64,000 nucleotides of DNA, taken from assembly GCA_026874595.1 (NCBI GenBank), contig CM049320.1, forward strand, positions 17,496,988 to 17,560,987, read 5' to 3'. The DNA comes from Sipunculus nudus. Lineage: Eukaryota > Annelida > Sipuncula > Golfingiida > Sipunculidae. The position numbers and the translations under genes were made by a program. Shown piece after piece: positions 23,201-35,884 of the stretch (position 1 is the first letter of the stretch; each line of letters starts with the position of its first letter). The notes beneath the pieces are model-generated. The model searched no databases. It worked only from the letters and a program-made list of their open reading frames with translations, and had not been told where the DNA came from.

Positions 23201-26200
23201 GCGTTTTTTGTAAACTGCTCACAAAAAGAGACGGACTGTGCAGACCACGGAACATGGATTATATCCACCCTTATTTGCGGGTCAGCCAGTGCAGTAACGT
23301 TGTTTCAGACTTGCTTTTATTCAAAATTAGTTTACTGTGAGACATTATTATATTAAGGTGAGATTATTTCAGGAAGAATGGAAAATATCCAACTAAAATC
23401 AAATGTGATAGCTACAGGAGGTTCGTAAATAGGACATATAATATCTAAGCGCAATGTGTATCGTAGGCAGTGTAAACAAATGGTGCAAATGCAGAATGAA
23501 TGGACATAAGTAAATGCCGCATTAGGATTACAAAATACGGGGCAGAATGTACCGTGGATATAACAGGGACCATGGGACATTTATAATTAGTGCGTTAGGC
23601 CTAATGTGTACTGTGCTGAGTGTATTTATTGGGAGACATGACGCACGGGAGTGATAGGGAACAAAGACCACTCTGTCCCGTGTATGCAATATAAATTTGA
23701 AACAATCAAGTACTCTTCATCGAGCACTTAATATTATGTATATGATACGGACCATGTGATACTAAGTGCTGGGTAAAAATAGAAAGGACAGTGTTTTAGT
23801 ATCAGTATATCTGATAACGACCAAGGAACACTTGGGTAAGGCCAATGAGCAATATGTATCCTATAAATATAAATTCCAAAGAGTAGTCCGCATAAGACCA
23901 ATGACAATTATGTATTATATTACTGATTAGGGCATTGGGATGTTTTGCAGGAAGGATATGGGAATTATGCTTCTTTTTCATTGTGAAAGGGCCAAAAGTA
24001 CTCTGTATGGTAAATCAGATGGGAAGCTTAGATGACGTTATGTATTAACAGAAGGGTATTTTTCTTTAGTTATATTATATACATATATTCTTTTAATTTT
24101 ATCATTGAACGATTTTAAAACTGTTTTATTGACATGATTATTGCTACCTCCTTCGACTTAACAGCTGCTTTTTGTAGCAATATCTAAACCAAGATTTGTT
24201 CTTAGCCAAGGATTGTAATCAGACTGATGAGAGCGTGATATCGCAATGCAAACCGCGATCATGCTCAAGATTAATCATAACATATGAAACTTAATCTTTA
24301 AAAGAATATTTTTGCAGCACCACCGGGAGAAATATGCACAATACCCTTTGAAAGATTTAATATTGCTATAATTAAAAATGCAAAAAAAAAATCCGTTATG
24401 TATTCTGTTAAAAGTGACCACGTGACTTTCAATGTTTAGTGAGGTAATCTGGAATAGATAACGTGTGACACGAATCACAAATATACGTAAAATGGCGCCA
24501 TTTTATTGCATATTTTCGACATTTAATAGGCAAGCAGCCCTTGTTAGTTCCTTGATAGTTGGCACGATGTTAGTCTAACTTTGAGACCAAACAGAAGTGA
24601 ATGTTCTTAGTCATATCTCATGTACTCCTGTTTCACTAGTCTGTCTTATTATGAACACATTCGACCCGCTCGAGTGTCAAGTGACATATATTTGGGAAAT
24701 TTGCTGTTTATACCGTGGTTTTATTGCGCGGCCTGGCACTGCATATTATTAGGCCACACACAGAAAATCATTCTCAGGGTAAACAGGCGTAATTTAATCA
24801 ATATTGTATCGCATTGCTAAGCTTTTATTTGCTAGCTATAACAGAAATATCACAGTTGCAAAGATATAGACTGTATGCAAAGTGGGACATGTATTCATGG
24901 TGAAATTCAAAACTGAGATTCATTTTCTTCAACTGTATTAAAGTCAACCTCGAGATGTCAACAGACTTTAACCATATACGAACTAATGATAAAACTGAAG
25001 GTTTTGAATTTATTCTCAAGATAGTTTTGGCATATATCCCTCGGTTTTTATTCAGATTATATTATTTAATAATGACAGTGGTCTCAGTTAATTGCATCAA
25101 CGTTATACATTGATAATAATAATTCCCTGTTGAATGCATCCATATTATGACTAAGGAGTAGTTTATGAAAGGGACTTTAACAAAGGCAACTAGAGTTTTT
25201 TTTCAAAAGAAAACATTCAACACCATCATTTCGATACATTAAGCTACATTACAAATGATAACGGTATAACCATTCTAAGTTTATCAACCATTCCCAGCTT
25301 ATAGTAGGTGTATTTTTAATTAAATGAAAGAATGCGTAGCATCTGACATCTGTGGGAAATAGTTAATGCTAAGGAGAGAGTGATATCAGTATGCTTGGTT
25401 GAATAAAGTTAAGACAACATTATTTTATAAGAAGAAGTTATTCATATATATAACAACATGTATTTAATTCGTGTGTCCTTTAAACACCTCACGGTTTCAA
25501 TATCACATTAAATCGATGCACTGTTCGTATATCATGTAAGGAACTTCCTAGACAGGAACGCTTTTCCCCACTTCTAGACATATGTATCATTCTTGATTCA
25601 GTGAGATATTTTATATCAATATTCAATATATTGTGTCAGTAGTTTTTTTTCCAAATTTTGAACAAATATGATTTACATCGATTGTGCTAAAGGCCTTGGA
25701 AGAAGCTTGGTACTTATTTGTTCGTAGGTCCATGAAAGACCACATTACTTTCTCACAAAATTGAAGGTTGTCGTTGTTTGTGTGCTGTTAAAGAGGAAGA
25801 GGAATACTTCCAAAATGAATTTTTATGTCATGCTGTTTGACGGCTTACTCACTGACCTAAATCGTACATGATGTAATTCAACTAAATCTAGTCTAAACAT
25901 GATTCGGCCATGTTGTGGTTGTTTACACAAAACGCAATGGCCCTGTGCTGTGCAAACATGACCGTTTAGGGTTATATAGTGGTTACAATATCGTGCTACA
26001 AAAAAAAATCCGTGGATTATTTGAATATGTGAAATGGATTTCGTTGTATCTAAATTCTTAGTACATTGAAGATCACAACGAAAAAGTTACATTACTAATT
26101 TTCAACTTTAGACTGAGCACAGGGAATACCGATTTAAGTCACAATGCTGATTGGATTGAACAGTAACTGTTTTTATTGATTGAAGGACAATGAATCATTC

Positions 26201-26230
26201 ATGATGGGAGATTATCTAAAGGCGAAATAC
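20170..26230 (+). repeat. Segmental duplication 2, copy A
   Basis: Aligns in the same orientation to 33,630-38,105. Matched landmarks are: 20,190-20,350 with 33,650-33,850; the C-terminal TRIM tail 23,221-23,293 with 35,806-35,884; 23,577-23,690 with 36,196-36,310; 24,310-24,800 with 36,327-36,860; 25,020-25,240 with 37,020-37,240; and 25,320-26,190 with 37,250-38,080. Copy A is about 1.6 kb longer because of indels. Its right third is also similar to 38,130-40,085. Between 20,350 and 22,497 no gene is recognised. Confidence 0.8.
22497..23293 (+). pseudogene. TRIM-like pseudogene, N-terminal half plus C-terminal tail
   Basis: Reading with frame changes, 22,497-22,690 aligns to the RING of the gene at 29,937: a TICFEIKS block, NKNHMDLICQHSF, and VSVQCPVCCRNTKLPGG. 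The first zinc-binding Cys is replaced and the Cys after CQHSF is Trp. A B-box region follows at about 22,770-22,960 (including NCQTCSQYGL, LCRDCVSLHKQ, FCLTCMERLCTVCV) with stops. A coiled-coil start runs to the stop at 23,167-23,169. The propeller is gone except for the last block at 23,221-23,293, which reads RDGLCRP..MDYIHPYL. This is an old copy of the family with a large internal deletion and cannot make a working protein. Confidence 0.8.
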
Positions 26231-26546
26231 CTTAAATGACTTGTTTTTGAACAAGACAATTAAAAATATTAAACAACGTAAGTTTACTTAATCTGTCAAA
26301 AACATATTTCTTAATAAGCTATCTTAACGTTTAAATGCACAAGCATTTATCACGTATATACTTTTATTAGAAAATAACACGAATGGCTTTCAGTGATACC
26401 TTCACTGTGCACTGCCCTTGTATTTATCACTATTTATCACTGCAGGTTTTTGTCCATGTATAAAAGTATTACTAGTACTACCGGTATATATTGTTTGTAT
26501 ATTACTGCTTAGAAACAGAATGGAACCATCAATCATTGTTCGTGCT

Positions 26547-26611
<65 letters not shown>

Positions 26612-26739
26612 GCTTATATCCTCAGAGATATTGGACTCGTTAATACCCACAGAAATATTTTAAAAAATTGCTACAAAATCTTCAGTATCTGAATAAATAA
26701 TACATATAATGGCAATGATTCTTTTAATTCATTTTGATC

Positions 26740-27030
26740 ATGGAGTGAACCATCAGTTCCTGAAGACTATCTTCTATAGTTTGAGATTTTCAAATGAAGC
26801 AGTCCGGCAGTTAACTGGGCACAACTTGTATCCATTGGCCTTAAACCTTCTAACATGATAATCAAGAAAGTGCTCTGTAAATCTCCTTGGAAACCTGACC
26901 TAAATTTTGCAAACGTAGGCAGACATCATGATTTTGAGCAACCTTAAAATCAGATAAATTGTATAATAAATTGTATCCGCTGATCCTAGAATCTTCTAAC
27001 GTAACATTCAGGGAACTCTTGGGAAAATTT
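26740..27030 (-). repeat. Dispersed repeat family, minus-strand unit
   Basis: Phrases such as 'ccttggaaacctgacctaaatt' and 'aacgtaacattcagggaact' read in the plus strand much like the units at 40,429-42,290, and 'gagtgaaccatcagttcctg' matches the 'gtttcatcagtttctgcag' phrase there. Orientation of the pieces is mixed, so the unit is rearranged. No coding content. Confidence 0.45.
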
Positions 27031-27894
27031 TCATAGAAATATGAAATTTATTTTATACCACTTTTTTGCTTTCGCATGTTTGGATTGGGTCAATTAAGCT
27101 ACCTCAGGCCGGTTCAATTACTAACCCCAGTTCTCTGATCTCGTTGAAATAAAATATATCAATTACGCCATACAGGCGAATTTAGAACTTTGTTCGGCAC
27201 ACCATTTACTGTCTTGGATACCCTTAACAAAGCCGGCTTTCAAGCTTTTTCACCAATTTAGTTTAAAATGTTTACTTTTGTAATATTACAGAGTGTATCA
27301 GAGATTTATTTGTTTGTGATTTTCTAATTAGTGGGTCCTGATTATGGACATTGGTGCACGGTATAAAAAGTGTGTTGCTTAAATTTATTTAATGAAGCAA
27401 ACCTTGTCGTGTTCATTTGACACAATAATTTGTCATTATGACACACATATGAGGTGCTTACACTTACCACTGTGAAGCGAAAGTGTACTTGTAACAATGC
27501 ACAATACATGTAGCTATAACAGGTGCCAGTGATTTAAAGCTTTAAGCACTGATCCTTGTCGTAGCAGCAAAATATTAAATTTACTCATTTATAAGTAAAT
27601 AATGGTAAACTATAAATTTGTATTGAAAAGTGATTCATTCCTGATGAAGACAAACAAAGTGAATCATTCCTTATTAAGACTATGTAGTATTAAAAAGTAG
27701 TATAATACAGATACAGATCATGAAGTTTGGTTGCTTTGGACTTTGGGTTCATTCCATATTATGACAAACATTTAAATTATGGACTAATCTACTATATAAC
27801 CAGTGCATTATATTATTTGTCCTTGATATGTAATTTATAAAAATGCTTCTGTATAAAAGCTTATTTTATGTGCAAAAACGATTTATATCGTAAT

Positions 27895-28085
27895 CACACG
27901 TAATGCCTGGAAATTTTAGTCATTTCGTGAAATGCCCGAGTAAATCAGTCATTTTGTATAATGCCTGCAAATTCATTTATGCCGTAATAAAACTTAATGC
28001 CTGGATATTTAAGTAATTTCGTGAAATGCCCAAGTAAATCAGTCATTTTGTATAATGCCTGAAATTTTCAGTCATTTCACGTATG
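27895..28085 (+). repeat. 94-bp tandem duplication (two units)
   Basis: TAATGCCTGG recurs at about 27,901 and 27,995, a 94-base period. Each unit contains ATGCCTGAAA- and ATGCCCGAGTAAATCAGTCA-type sub-repeats, and 'cattttgtataatgcc' occurs in both. It is probably a fragment of a repeat element. Confidence 0.6.
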
Positions 28086-28219
28086 ACCTGATTGCACAGT
28101 TTGCATATATATGTGTGTGTGTGTGTGTTTTCTCATATCATGAGTAATATATCTGGTTGCATTCGAAAGCAGGACGGTACGCGTATATAAAGAATGAAAT
28201 ATAATAACGCATGTACACG

Positions 28220-28535
28220 TTTATCAGTATTTTACTTTACAGGCAAGACCTCAACTAATTTACAATTCTAGGGCCTACTAAGCATTTACGTCAAGGCACT
28301 CCTCGGACTTCTTAATGTGCATATTATGTTTGTTCTGTGGTTTCACTGGAGGTTATAGACCTAGGTTGTCTATAAATAACGTCCATTGTGTCCTTCACCT
28401 AAAATAAGGACCGGCCATGTAATACGTTTGTTCATTATATAGCTCATCATACGCCTATTCATATTAAAAAGACAATATCGACCAGCAGACCTACAGATGT
28501 GTTAGGAATTATATTTAATATGTTTTTAAATTAGG
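28220..28535 (+). repeat. Duplicated non-coding block, copy upstream of the intact TRIM gene
   Basis: Aligns to 54,890-55,245 in the same orientation, with a shared central segment around GTTTGTTCTGTGGTTTCACT (28,328-28,347) and 'tgtctataaataac' just after. It lies 1.4 kb upstream of the TRIM start codon. It may be an old duplicated flank or a dispersed repeat. Confidence 0.65.
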
Positions 28536-29936
28536 TCAAAATTAACCCAACCTAATAAATATCCAGATAAAGCTTATACAATAATTAAAAACCAATATTT
28601 TTTTCTGTTATATAAGCACGGTTATCACGTTAAGGTAACGTATTTTGTCTCTAAACTTGTTTGGATCCTAGTTTGGTAACTTATGTAATTTGTCAAGTCT
28701 CCCGTCCAACACCCAGACGTTTTCCAAACGCCATACTGGAAAGAAGTGACATGTCATTCTATCGGTATATATCATGTCTGTTTCTGAACAAGATTGTAAC
28801 AATATCGCAGTTATATTAGTAATGTATATCCCACGTGTCCATATATTTTCATATCTGCATTATTTCAAAAGCAGTATTGTAACTGGTCCCATTAATGATA
28901 GTATACGTGTATAAGTATAATTATTAAAAATCATAATTATGACACGTATGACACTATTAACACATGCGTGAATCATGAACAAGAGTCTTCAATAAACGTG
29001 CAGAGGTTGGCGGAAAACCCTACATAGAGGTGAAAGGTATGAGGGAATATCCGTCATAAAAGTGCAGACTATTGTAAACAAATCCATCATTAAAGTGCAA
29101 ATTATGGTGATGATACATCTCATAAGTTGATAGCACAGCATCTTGTCTATTTTTATTCAACGCAGAGGTAAAACAACAATTTTAATATGCTAGGCCCACA
29201 CCCAGCACTTTCTGACAATTAAAGTCTCGCTTATCTATGCCACATATATTACCTTCACATTTGAATCACCTGGTCAGGTGCGCACATACAGGTCTGAGGT
29301 TTAGACCGTTGACAGGACCTGCCACTTTAGAATATTCAACAGTGGTACTCGGATTTGGTGCCAGGCTTTACGAGGTAACAAGTTCTTACACTAGTTATTC
29401 CGTTTAGAGAAGGAAGTATATTTAAGATAAGACCTCATTTATCACAAATAGTTTCGCTTTAATCAAAAATAAACAGTTTCAAACATAATTCTGTACGTGT
29501 TTTCTACATTTGTACAGTGTGTGTAGTGCATCGATCTACTTGTCATATTATTGTTATATATGCTAAGGAGAATTTTCATCGTGGGATGTTGTTTCTTATA
29601 CGAAACAAGGCCACATGAATAAACCAATAACTTAGTTTATTTAAATAACAAATAAGTGACTTGTTTGTGTTAAATGTTGTTTCATTTACGAATAATAAAG
29701 TTTTTAAGGAATCCTCGTTAATCTCTTTTGACAATGTTGTTTTGTGGAGGTATATTATTTTGAAAGGAAGATTTTCAGTTGTAATAACAGAAAAGCTTTT
29801 ACTAAACCTTCAAAATTATATAGAGTAAAAGTATGGCGTTCTTTTGTTATTTAATATGTCTTTGGGCCTTCATCTGTAGGCATTCAGGCGTCTCATTTCA
29901 ATATCTTATGCTTTTAATCTTTTTGTAAGGTTTGCA
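28536..29936. other. Upstream region of the intact TRIM-like gene
   Basis: No coding motif. A possible splice acceptor (TTTTTGTAAG, ending 29,929) lies seven bases before the ATG. The pseudogene at 49,114 has the cleaner TTTTGTAG at the same relative place (ending 49,102), so a 5'-UTR intron in the ancestral gene is plausible. No promoter elements can be assigned. Confidence 0.4.
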
Positions 29937-31751
29937 ATGGCAACGGGGAGCAATACCCATTTAATTAACTGCGCCATCTGCTTTGAAGACAAGACGAATA
30001 GGAATCCTAGGGGGCTTCCATGTCAACACTCATTCTGTGTGAGCTGTCTACAACAGTGGCATGTAACCAGATTCGAGCAAGGCAAGGAGTCGTCCGTCAC
30101 GGTGGAATGTCCGATATGTCGAACAAAGGCTAAACTGCCGAAAGGAGGCATTATCGGTTTACCTGTTGATTTTAATGTTTCCGAAGTGGCGGAACTCATG
30201 ACAAATAAGAAAATTGACTTCCTATGTCAGACATGTTCACAAGAAGGCTTATCAAACCCTATGAAAGCTCTGTGTAAAAACTGCAACCGCCGACTATGTG
30301 AAGAATGTATCTCAAGGCATAAAAAAGTCAAACACTTTTCGTCACATGTAATACTGGAAGATTTATGTTCCCTTCATCAGAATGGAGTGGAATATTTTTG
30401 TGTCACCTGCCTGGAAAAATTGTGCACGGACTGTGTTATACGAGCTGACCATCAAGGCCATGATATCTTGGATATAGATAAATCAGAGAAAGCCGCAAAG
30501 GAAAGCTTAATTAAGAAACAGAGGCAGTTAGATATTCAAGTACATATTTTGCAACAGAGAGTGAACAAGGAAGTGTCCATATCTAAAATAAATGCCGTAA
30601 CCGCCCGTCAAAAATTAGCTGGGTTGAAAGCAGAACTTGACAAGCTTTTCGAAACTTTGGTCACAAAATATGAAGAAACACATAACTCAGCCGTTGACGA
30701 ATTCTACAAGGAATATAAAAATAAATGCGTGAGTGGACTATCTGTCAGCAAGGAATGTGCTTCTTTCCTGAAGGGTGGTAATCATAGAAACATGAAGAAG
30801 TTAAACAAAGATCTTAATGACGTGTTAGATTTTATCAGTGACAAGCACATGTTGCCACAAGCTCTTTCAATGACGGACAGCTGCTGCACTGTGGACGGGA
30901 TAGAGGAGGTCAAGGCTGCGATCAGTCACTGTACATTTTCATGCAGTATTCGGAAGGCCTTAGGTGATGCTAAGATTGGAGTGAGGCCAGAGTTTATACT
31001 AAAGATTCCGTATGGACCATCAGGCCTTCTACATCCTAATCAAATTAGGATCTTACCTGATTGGTCAGCTGTTGTAGGGGATTATTCAGGGCCTGCGCGC
31101 AGGTTCACAATGGATGGTCAGTGCATCCAGGTGTATCAGAACACACCTGTCAAAGCTGTATGTGTGAAAGGTGACAGCGTAATATTTTCTGAAAGAAATG
31201 CTCGTTCTGTCAGGGAATACGATTCGGAGGGGATGGTCAAGGAATATGTGATGAGGCCTCCTTTAGAAAAAGTCCACGCTATTCATGTAGATCGGGATGA
31301 CATTTTCATATTGAGCTACTACTCTGGTATTGAACAAAGATCTCTCAAAGACAAGACAATGCGGAAGGAGATAATCGAAAGAAGTGGTATCTGCAGTTTT
31401 GTAAGAGTCTTGTGTGGCAACTCATACCATTTCTATTGTACCCTACCAGAAAACAACCGCGTAGATGTATTTGATGAGGCCGGAAGTCTCTTACATACAA
31501 TAAGAGATTCTGAAAGTTTCAGTCCAGTTGACATAAAGCCCTTTGGCAATGGCAATTTGATTGTAGCGGATTCGGGTGAGCATAGAATTGTAGAATTCCA
31601 AACAGATGGGACGTTTGTAAGGGAACTACTAACAGAAAGGGATGGTCTCTGTGACCCGGATGACATGGATTACCGGCACCCGTACATATGGATTAAACAA
31701 GGTACAAGTGATTACAACCCGGCCTTATTACTGTATAAACTCAAAAAATAG
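29937..31751 (+). CDS. TRIM-like RING/B-box/coiled-coil protein with NHL-type propeller, intact single coding exon
   Basis: 604 residues without interruption. The RING finger has C12-x2-C15, C29-x-H31, C34-x2-C37 and C58-x2-C61, the C3HC4 pattern of E3 ubiquitin ligases. A first B-box-like zinc region spans about 97-137 (C97, C100, C113, C116, C121, C124, H133, H137). A second B-box spans 144-175 (C-x2-H, C-x2-C, C-x2-C, H-x2-H). Residues about 180-260 are Lys/Glu/Gln-rich and fit a coiled coil. The last 260 residues fit a beta-propeller of NHL type, with a clear blade reading GNLIVADSGEHRIVEF then TDGTFV. The role is inferred: a cytoplasmic ubiquitin ligase that binds a target by its propeller, the TRIM2/3/32/71 layout. 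An intronless coding region suits a retroposed or rapidly duplicating family. The start is chosen because MATGSN directly precedes the RING and matches MATSSD in the copy at 49,114. Confidence 0.92.
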   Translation: MATGSNTHLINCAICFEDKTNRNPRGLPCQHSFCVSCLQQWHVTRFEQGKESSVTVECPICRTKAKLPKGGIIGLPVDFNVSEVAELMTNKKIDFLCQTCSQEGLSNPMKALCKNCNRRLCEECISRHKKVKHFSSHVILEDLCSLHQNGVEYFCVTCLEKLCTDCVIRADHQGHDILDIDKSEKAAKESLIKKQRQLDIQVHILQQRVNKEVSISKINAVTARQKLAGLKAELDKLFETLVTKYEETHNSAVDEFYKEYKNKCVSGLSVSKECASFLKGGNHRNMKKLNKDLNDVLDFISDKHMLPQALSMTDSCCTVDGIEEVKAAISHCTFSCSIRKALGDAKIGVRPEFILKIPYGPSGLLHPNQIRILPDWSAVVGDYSGPARRFTMDGQCIQVYQNTPVKAVCVKGDSVIFSERNARSVREYDSEGMVKEYVMRPPLEKVHAIHVDRDDIFILSYYSGIEQRSLKDKTMRKEIIERSGICSFVRVLCGNSYHFYCTLPENNRVDVFDEAGSLLHTIRDSESFSPVDIKPFGNGNLIVADSGEHRIVEFQTDGTFVRELLTERDGLCDPDDMDYRHPYIWIKQGTSDYNPALLLYKLKK

Positions 31752-32004
31752 TTAGAAAGGCCAACTCAAACCGGCAGTATGCAATATACAAATTTGTATA
31801 TAAACGCACTGAAAGCATTAAGCTTTACTGAAACAAAATACAAAGAAAGTTATATGCACTTTCTTACTATCTTGCGTCTTCACCTAGCGATGTCTAAGTA
31901 ACATATATACCAACAAGATATTTATGTGGAATGTATACGAGTTTATACATTCGTATTTTCTTTAGGTTAGGTGGGTAGATAATACACCATGGGCGAACTT
32001 GATT

Positions 32005-32079
<75 letters not shown>

Positions 32080-32751
32080 AACAAGCTATTTATGTGGACT
32101 CATTCATGTAGTCATTCATATGAGACCAAGATGCAAAAATCACTTGATATTACAAGGCTTTAGTACTCCTTACAAAACGATTCTGTAGTACCAACAGCCA
32201 AACTAAATGTATTTTTTATCTTGTAAATGCTCCTTACTCTTTAAGCACTCTTAATGTGGTGCATTGAATATATTCTATATATATATTAATCAAACTGAGA
32301 ATTTTCATTTCATTTACGAACAAATTTAAGTTTCAAGCTAAAACTTAAAAAAATGTGCAATTGGTAATCTTCCATGTATCCATCTCACGAATAAATTAAT
32401 ATGCATAATTGGAAGTAACAAAGTGCAACTTCAAGGTATGGATTTCATGTATTTAGATTTTTTATGGAAATCCAAAATGAATATTGTAGGCATCCGGAAT
32501 ATATTTATACATTCATGTACTCTAATAATTGTTTAAATTCCCAATAAAAAGTGAAAATTGTTAACACCGGTTATCATGTGATTATTTTTGAGGATTGTCA
32601 AAGGTTTGAGGTTTGTAGAATACACGCTTCTTGTCTGTGTGCAGTCATATTTTTACTGCATTGGAGGCACATATTCTGTAGAGAGCAAAACAGCAGATTG
32701 TATGAAATATAAAAAAAGGCATATCTAGTGGTTGTCTTTGTATATGTTTAA

Positions 32752-32795
<44 letters not shown>

Positions 32796-33629
32796 ATGTG
32801 TGTGTGTGTGTTTTATCGGGCTATGAGAGGAGTTTACTATTCAATATGAATTCACTCTTGTATTCACTCATGAATTCACCTTTTCACCGTATCTTGTAAA
32901 TATAATTATACATTGTTCTCCTCGTTTTTATCCAAAGGACAGTGTGCCAAGATATCAAATATAATGAAGTCGATAAAAGGTTACCATGACCTAACTTTGC
33001 ATGTATTTTTTGTTGAATCATTTATAAATTTTTGGCAATATCTTCCAGGCCTATCAGACCTATTTCTCTTCATTCAGTCCTTGCCCCCTTGACGTGATGT
33101 TTGTTTTGTTATGCTACTCGGGGGTTATGACTCGTATCGAACCCTATCTATCTATATAGTAATATACTGTATTTAGGCATGGTATGCAGTGTTAGTTCGA
33201 TGAGAAGTTTATTTGTGTAAGCAAACGAAGTGTCACGTGTGAATATAAACGGGTATAACGTTTACCATGCCAAAACGGCTTACACGGTGACAGTGCCGCC
33301 TGCCGAAAACACGATATACCATATATCATATATATTCTAACCTTGCCTTTCAAATTCAGAGACTTAGCTTTACTTTGTGATCTTTTCTTCGCCATCGAAA
33401 GGAGGAAGGGAGGGTTAGTTATTTGTCCCTTGCCTTTTTATTCGAACAATATTTAAGTATTTAAAAAATGCAATGACTGTGTATGTGCACCCTGTTTGTA
33501 TTAGCTAATGTTGACCTTTGACGAAAGAATGTAGTAAAATGTCTGAATAGACATTTCGTTTGTCCGTTTGATAAACATTTTATATTTGTTCGTGTACTCA
33601 AATGAAAACACATCTACTGATTTTTATTA
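31752..33629. other. 3' flank of the TRIM-like gene with microsatellites
   Basis: No gene recognised. (TA)n runs lie at about 32,008-32,077 and 32,757-32,789, the latter continuing into (TG)n to about 32,811. No AATAAA is seen within about 600 bases of the stop; candidates are near 32,391 and 32,545. Confidence 0.45.
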
Positions 33630-34773
33630 ATTACCAGTGGGATCAATAGTTTTTCCCCTCAGTTTGTTGTCTTTAATAAAAGGAGATTAGTAGTTCACTT
33701 AAGTCTGGACTAATAGAGTAACACAAGTTCATATGTGTACTTCCTTGTACTACTCGGGAATGCAAAAACCACAAACATATCGCACTCTTTATTAGCAAAC
33801 ATCCACTGGCGTGCACGTATTACTGATACAGCTTGACAGACACACTTGCATGTATATATATATATATGACCCTGCAACTTGATAACCTCACAAAATCAAC
33901 ATACACTGTACAGCCGCTGACAAGTTCACTGATTTAACTGGTTGGAAGCAGTAATAGCCATTTGCTGCAGCTGTAGAAACGATATAAACGATGTGTAATT
34001 ATTGTGATTTAATGTCCCTTTTTGATTGGTCTAAATGACCACTGGTAATCTAGGCAAGTGAAGTTAAACACTTTTCAAACGTTTATAATGTAATGAATTT
34101 AAAATACAACAAACAATCAGAGTAGGATTTATGTAATATTACTTCCCTTTTGAAAAGAAATTATCATCAACATAGTTTATGATATATGGGAAATTAATAA
34201 TCTTAGTTTATACTTTCTTAAAGGGCAGTTTGTATTATATTTTTAGATAAAATTATGCGCTAGACTGTCATTTATACCTTTCATATATCAAAAAGAAAGA
34301 AATCAAATGTAATGCCTCCCGTTAGTGTGTTGATAAAAGACATTACTTTTGCATGATTGGTCCAAAATAAGCATCACATATCTCTAGCTGAATATGGGAA
34401 CATTTTGTTTCAAATATATTTTACAGCAATAAAATCTTACATGTTAATACCCGTGAATGCATGTAAAGATATCTGGACTAAGAAAGGCCAAAGAATTAAA
34501 ACGGGGGGGGGGGGGGTAGTCTGTGTCTGCGTATGTGCCTTTCCCATTACATCAGTTGAAGAAACATCAGATAAGTAGATGGGCATATAATTATTATCAA
34601 ATCGATGAATGGTATTTTAGAAAACAATGCCTTAGCTGCAATTACCGGCTTAAAGCATTTATAATAAGTATTAGAAATTATGCACATAGGTAATAATTAT
34701 ATTTAGCATGTTTCATTCATTAAATGGGTGTTCAGTCATGGAAATACGCATTTCTAGTTAAATCATTCATATG

Positions 34774-34940
34774 TAGTGAAACCTCATCTAACGACCACCT
34801 CTAATTAGCGCCTACCTTAAAATACTGACCACCTCTTCACGGGCCCCAATTTTTTTCTCTGAATATAAGACCTTACTTGGACGATAATCTCAAACATGCC
34901 ACCACTATACCGAGGTCCATTTGATGGTCGTTATTTCAAA
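34774..34940 (+). mobile_element. One-ended remnant of another pogo/Tigger-like element
   Basis: After TA at 34,774-34,775 comes GTGAAACCTCATCTAACGAC and then repeats of the 'gaccacctct' kind, which resemble the inverted-repeat ends of Tigger-type elements but differ from the family at 101 and 52,837. The opposite end was not found; recognisable sequence fades by about 34,940. Confidence 0.4.
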
Positions 34941-35084
34941 GTTTTAATGTATGTGCATGGTAATATTTAATGATGAACATGATGCAAACAAAATGTCTTA
35001 AGGATATAGACACCTAGATTAAAGAAAAAATAGAAGCAATAGAATTCCCGAGGGGCATTTTCTGGTGAAAACGTTATCAGTATC

Positions 35085-35884
35085 ATAAAAGAAGTAGGAG
35101 CTGTAAAAAATGCTATTGCAACCTGTAAATTGTCGTGTTATATCGACAATTTACTGAAGGGCAGTGAAAATACAACAAACACCTTCGGTGTAGGTGTAGA
35201 AGAATTATCAAGGCCACAATTGGTTTTTGAAATACCATGCGGGTTTGATCGCGCAACTAGGCAGCCGACCGAAGCAAGAATGTACTCAGATGCAGCCACC
35301 GCCATAATTGATAGTGGCGGAGCTCAAAGAATAATTCGCGTCATTTGAACCTGAAGACGTGCGTACGGCAGTATCAGGCGTCTGTGACGATGAGGATGAT
35401 GTGTATTTTGTCACTACAAACAGTCAGAATGTTGAAACATGTTCAGCTGACGGTTCTGAGAAAAGACACAAAGTGAATCCCTCCTTAAAGGGTGTAGATC
35501 AGATCATTGTTGACTTATACACATTTAGTTTTAAAACTTTGACAGAACGAAGGTGCCTAAATAAGACCAATTAAGGGCTGAAAATAATAAATGCTTGTGG
35601 CATATAGCATATTTGGTCAGTAGAAGTCGTTGGAAAATTCACGTGTTTCTTCTGCACAGATCAAATATAATACGAAGTTAAGGTGTACTTTAAATATGGA
35701 GAACTGCTGTTCAATATTGGGGGTTCTTGAACAGGATATTTAGAATTCAACAAACCCTGCAATGTCAAGGCTTTTTTTTAACGGCATACTTATCGTGATG
35801 GAGAATAAAACTGACAGAGACGGACTGTGCAGACCGCACAGCATGGATTATGTCAACCCTTATTTGTGGGTCAGCCATTATTTG
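35085..35884 (+). pseudogene. TRIM-like pseudogene, C-terminal half only
   Basis: 35,085-35,345 translates to a block starting KEVGAVKNAIATCKLSCYI and later SRPQLVFEIPCGFDRA, aligning with residues about 322-375 of the gene at 29,937. After a stop and frame change near 35,346-35,360 the homology continues to about 35,574 (for example VYFVTTNSQNVETCSADGSE, SLKGVDQIIV). The final block, RDGLCRP then MDYVNPYLWVS, is at about 35,812-35,880. RING, B-boxes and most of the coiled coil are absent, and several propeller blades are missing. The losses differ from those of its duplicate at 22,497-23,293. Confidence 0.8.

Larger units (their letters stand above)
26231..28219. other. Spacer between duplication 2A and the intact TRIM gene, with repeats
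   Basis: No gene recognised. It includes a (TA)n tract at about 26,551-26,608, the inverted dispersed repeat at 26,740-27,030, a 94-bp tandem duplication at 27,895-28,085 and a (TG)n tract at about 28,108-28,127. Confidence 0.5.

Noticed and set aside
24221-24250. A second hammerhead-like CTGATGA site on the plus strand
   Set aside because: No GAAA at the needed place and no closing stem I, so it does not fit the fold.
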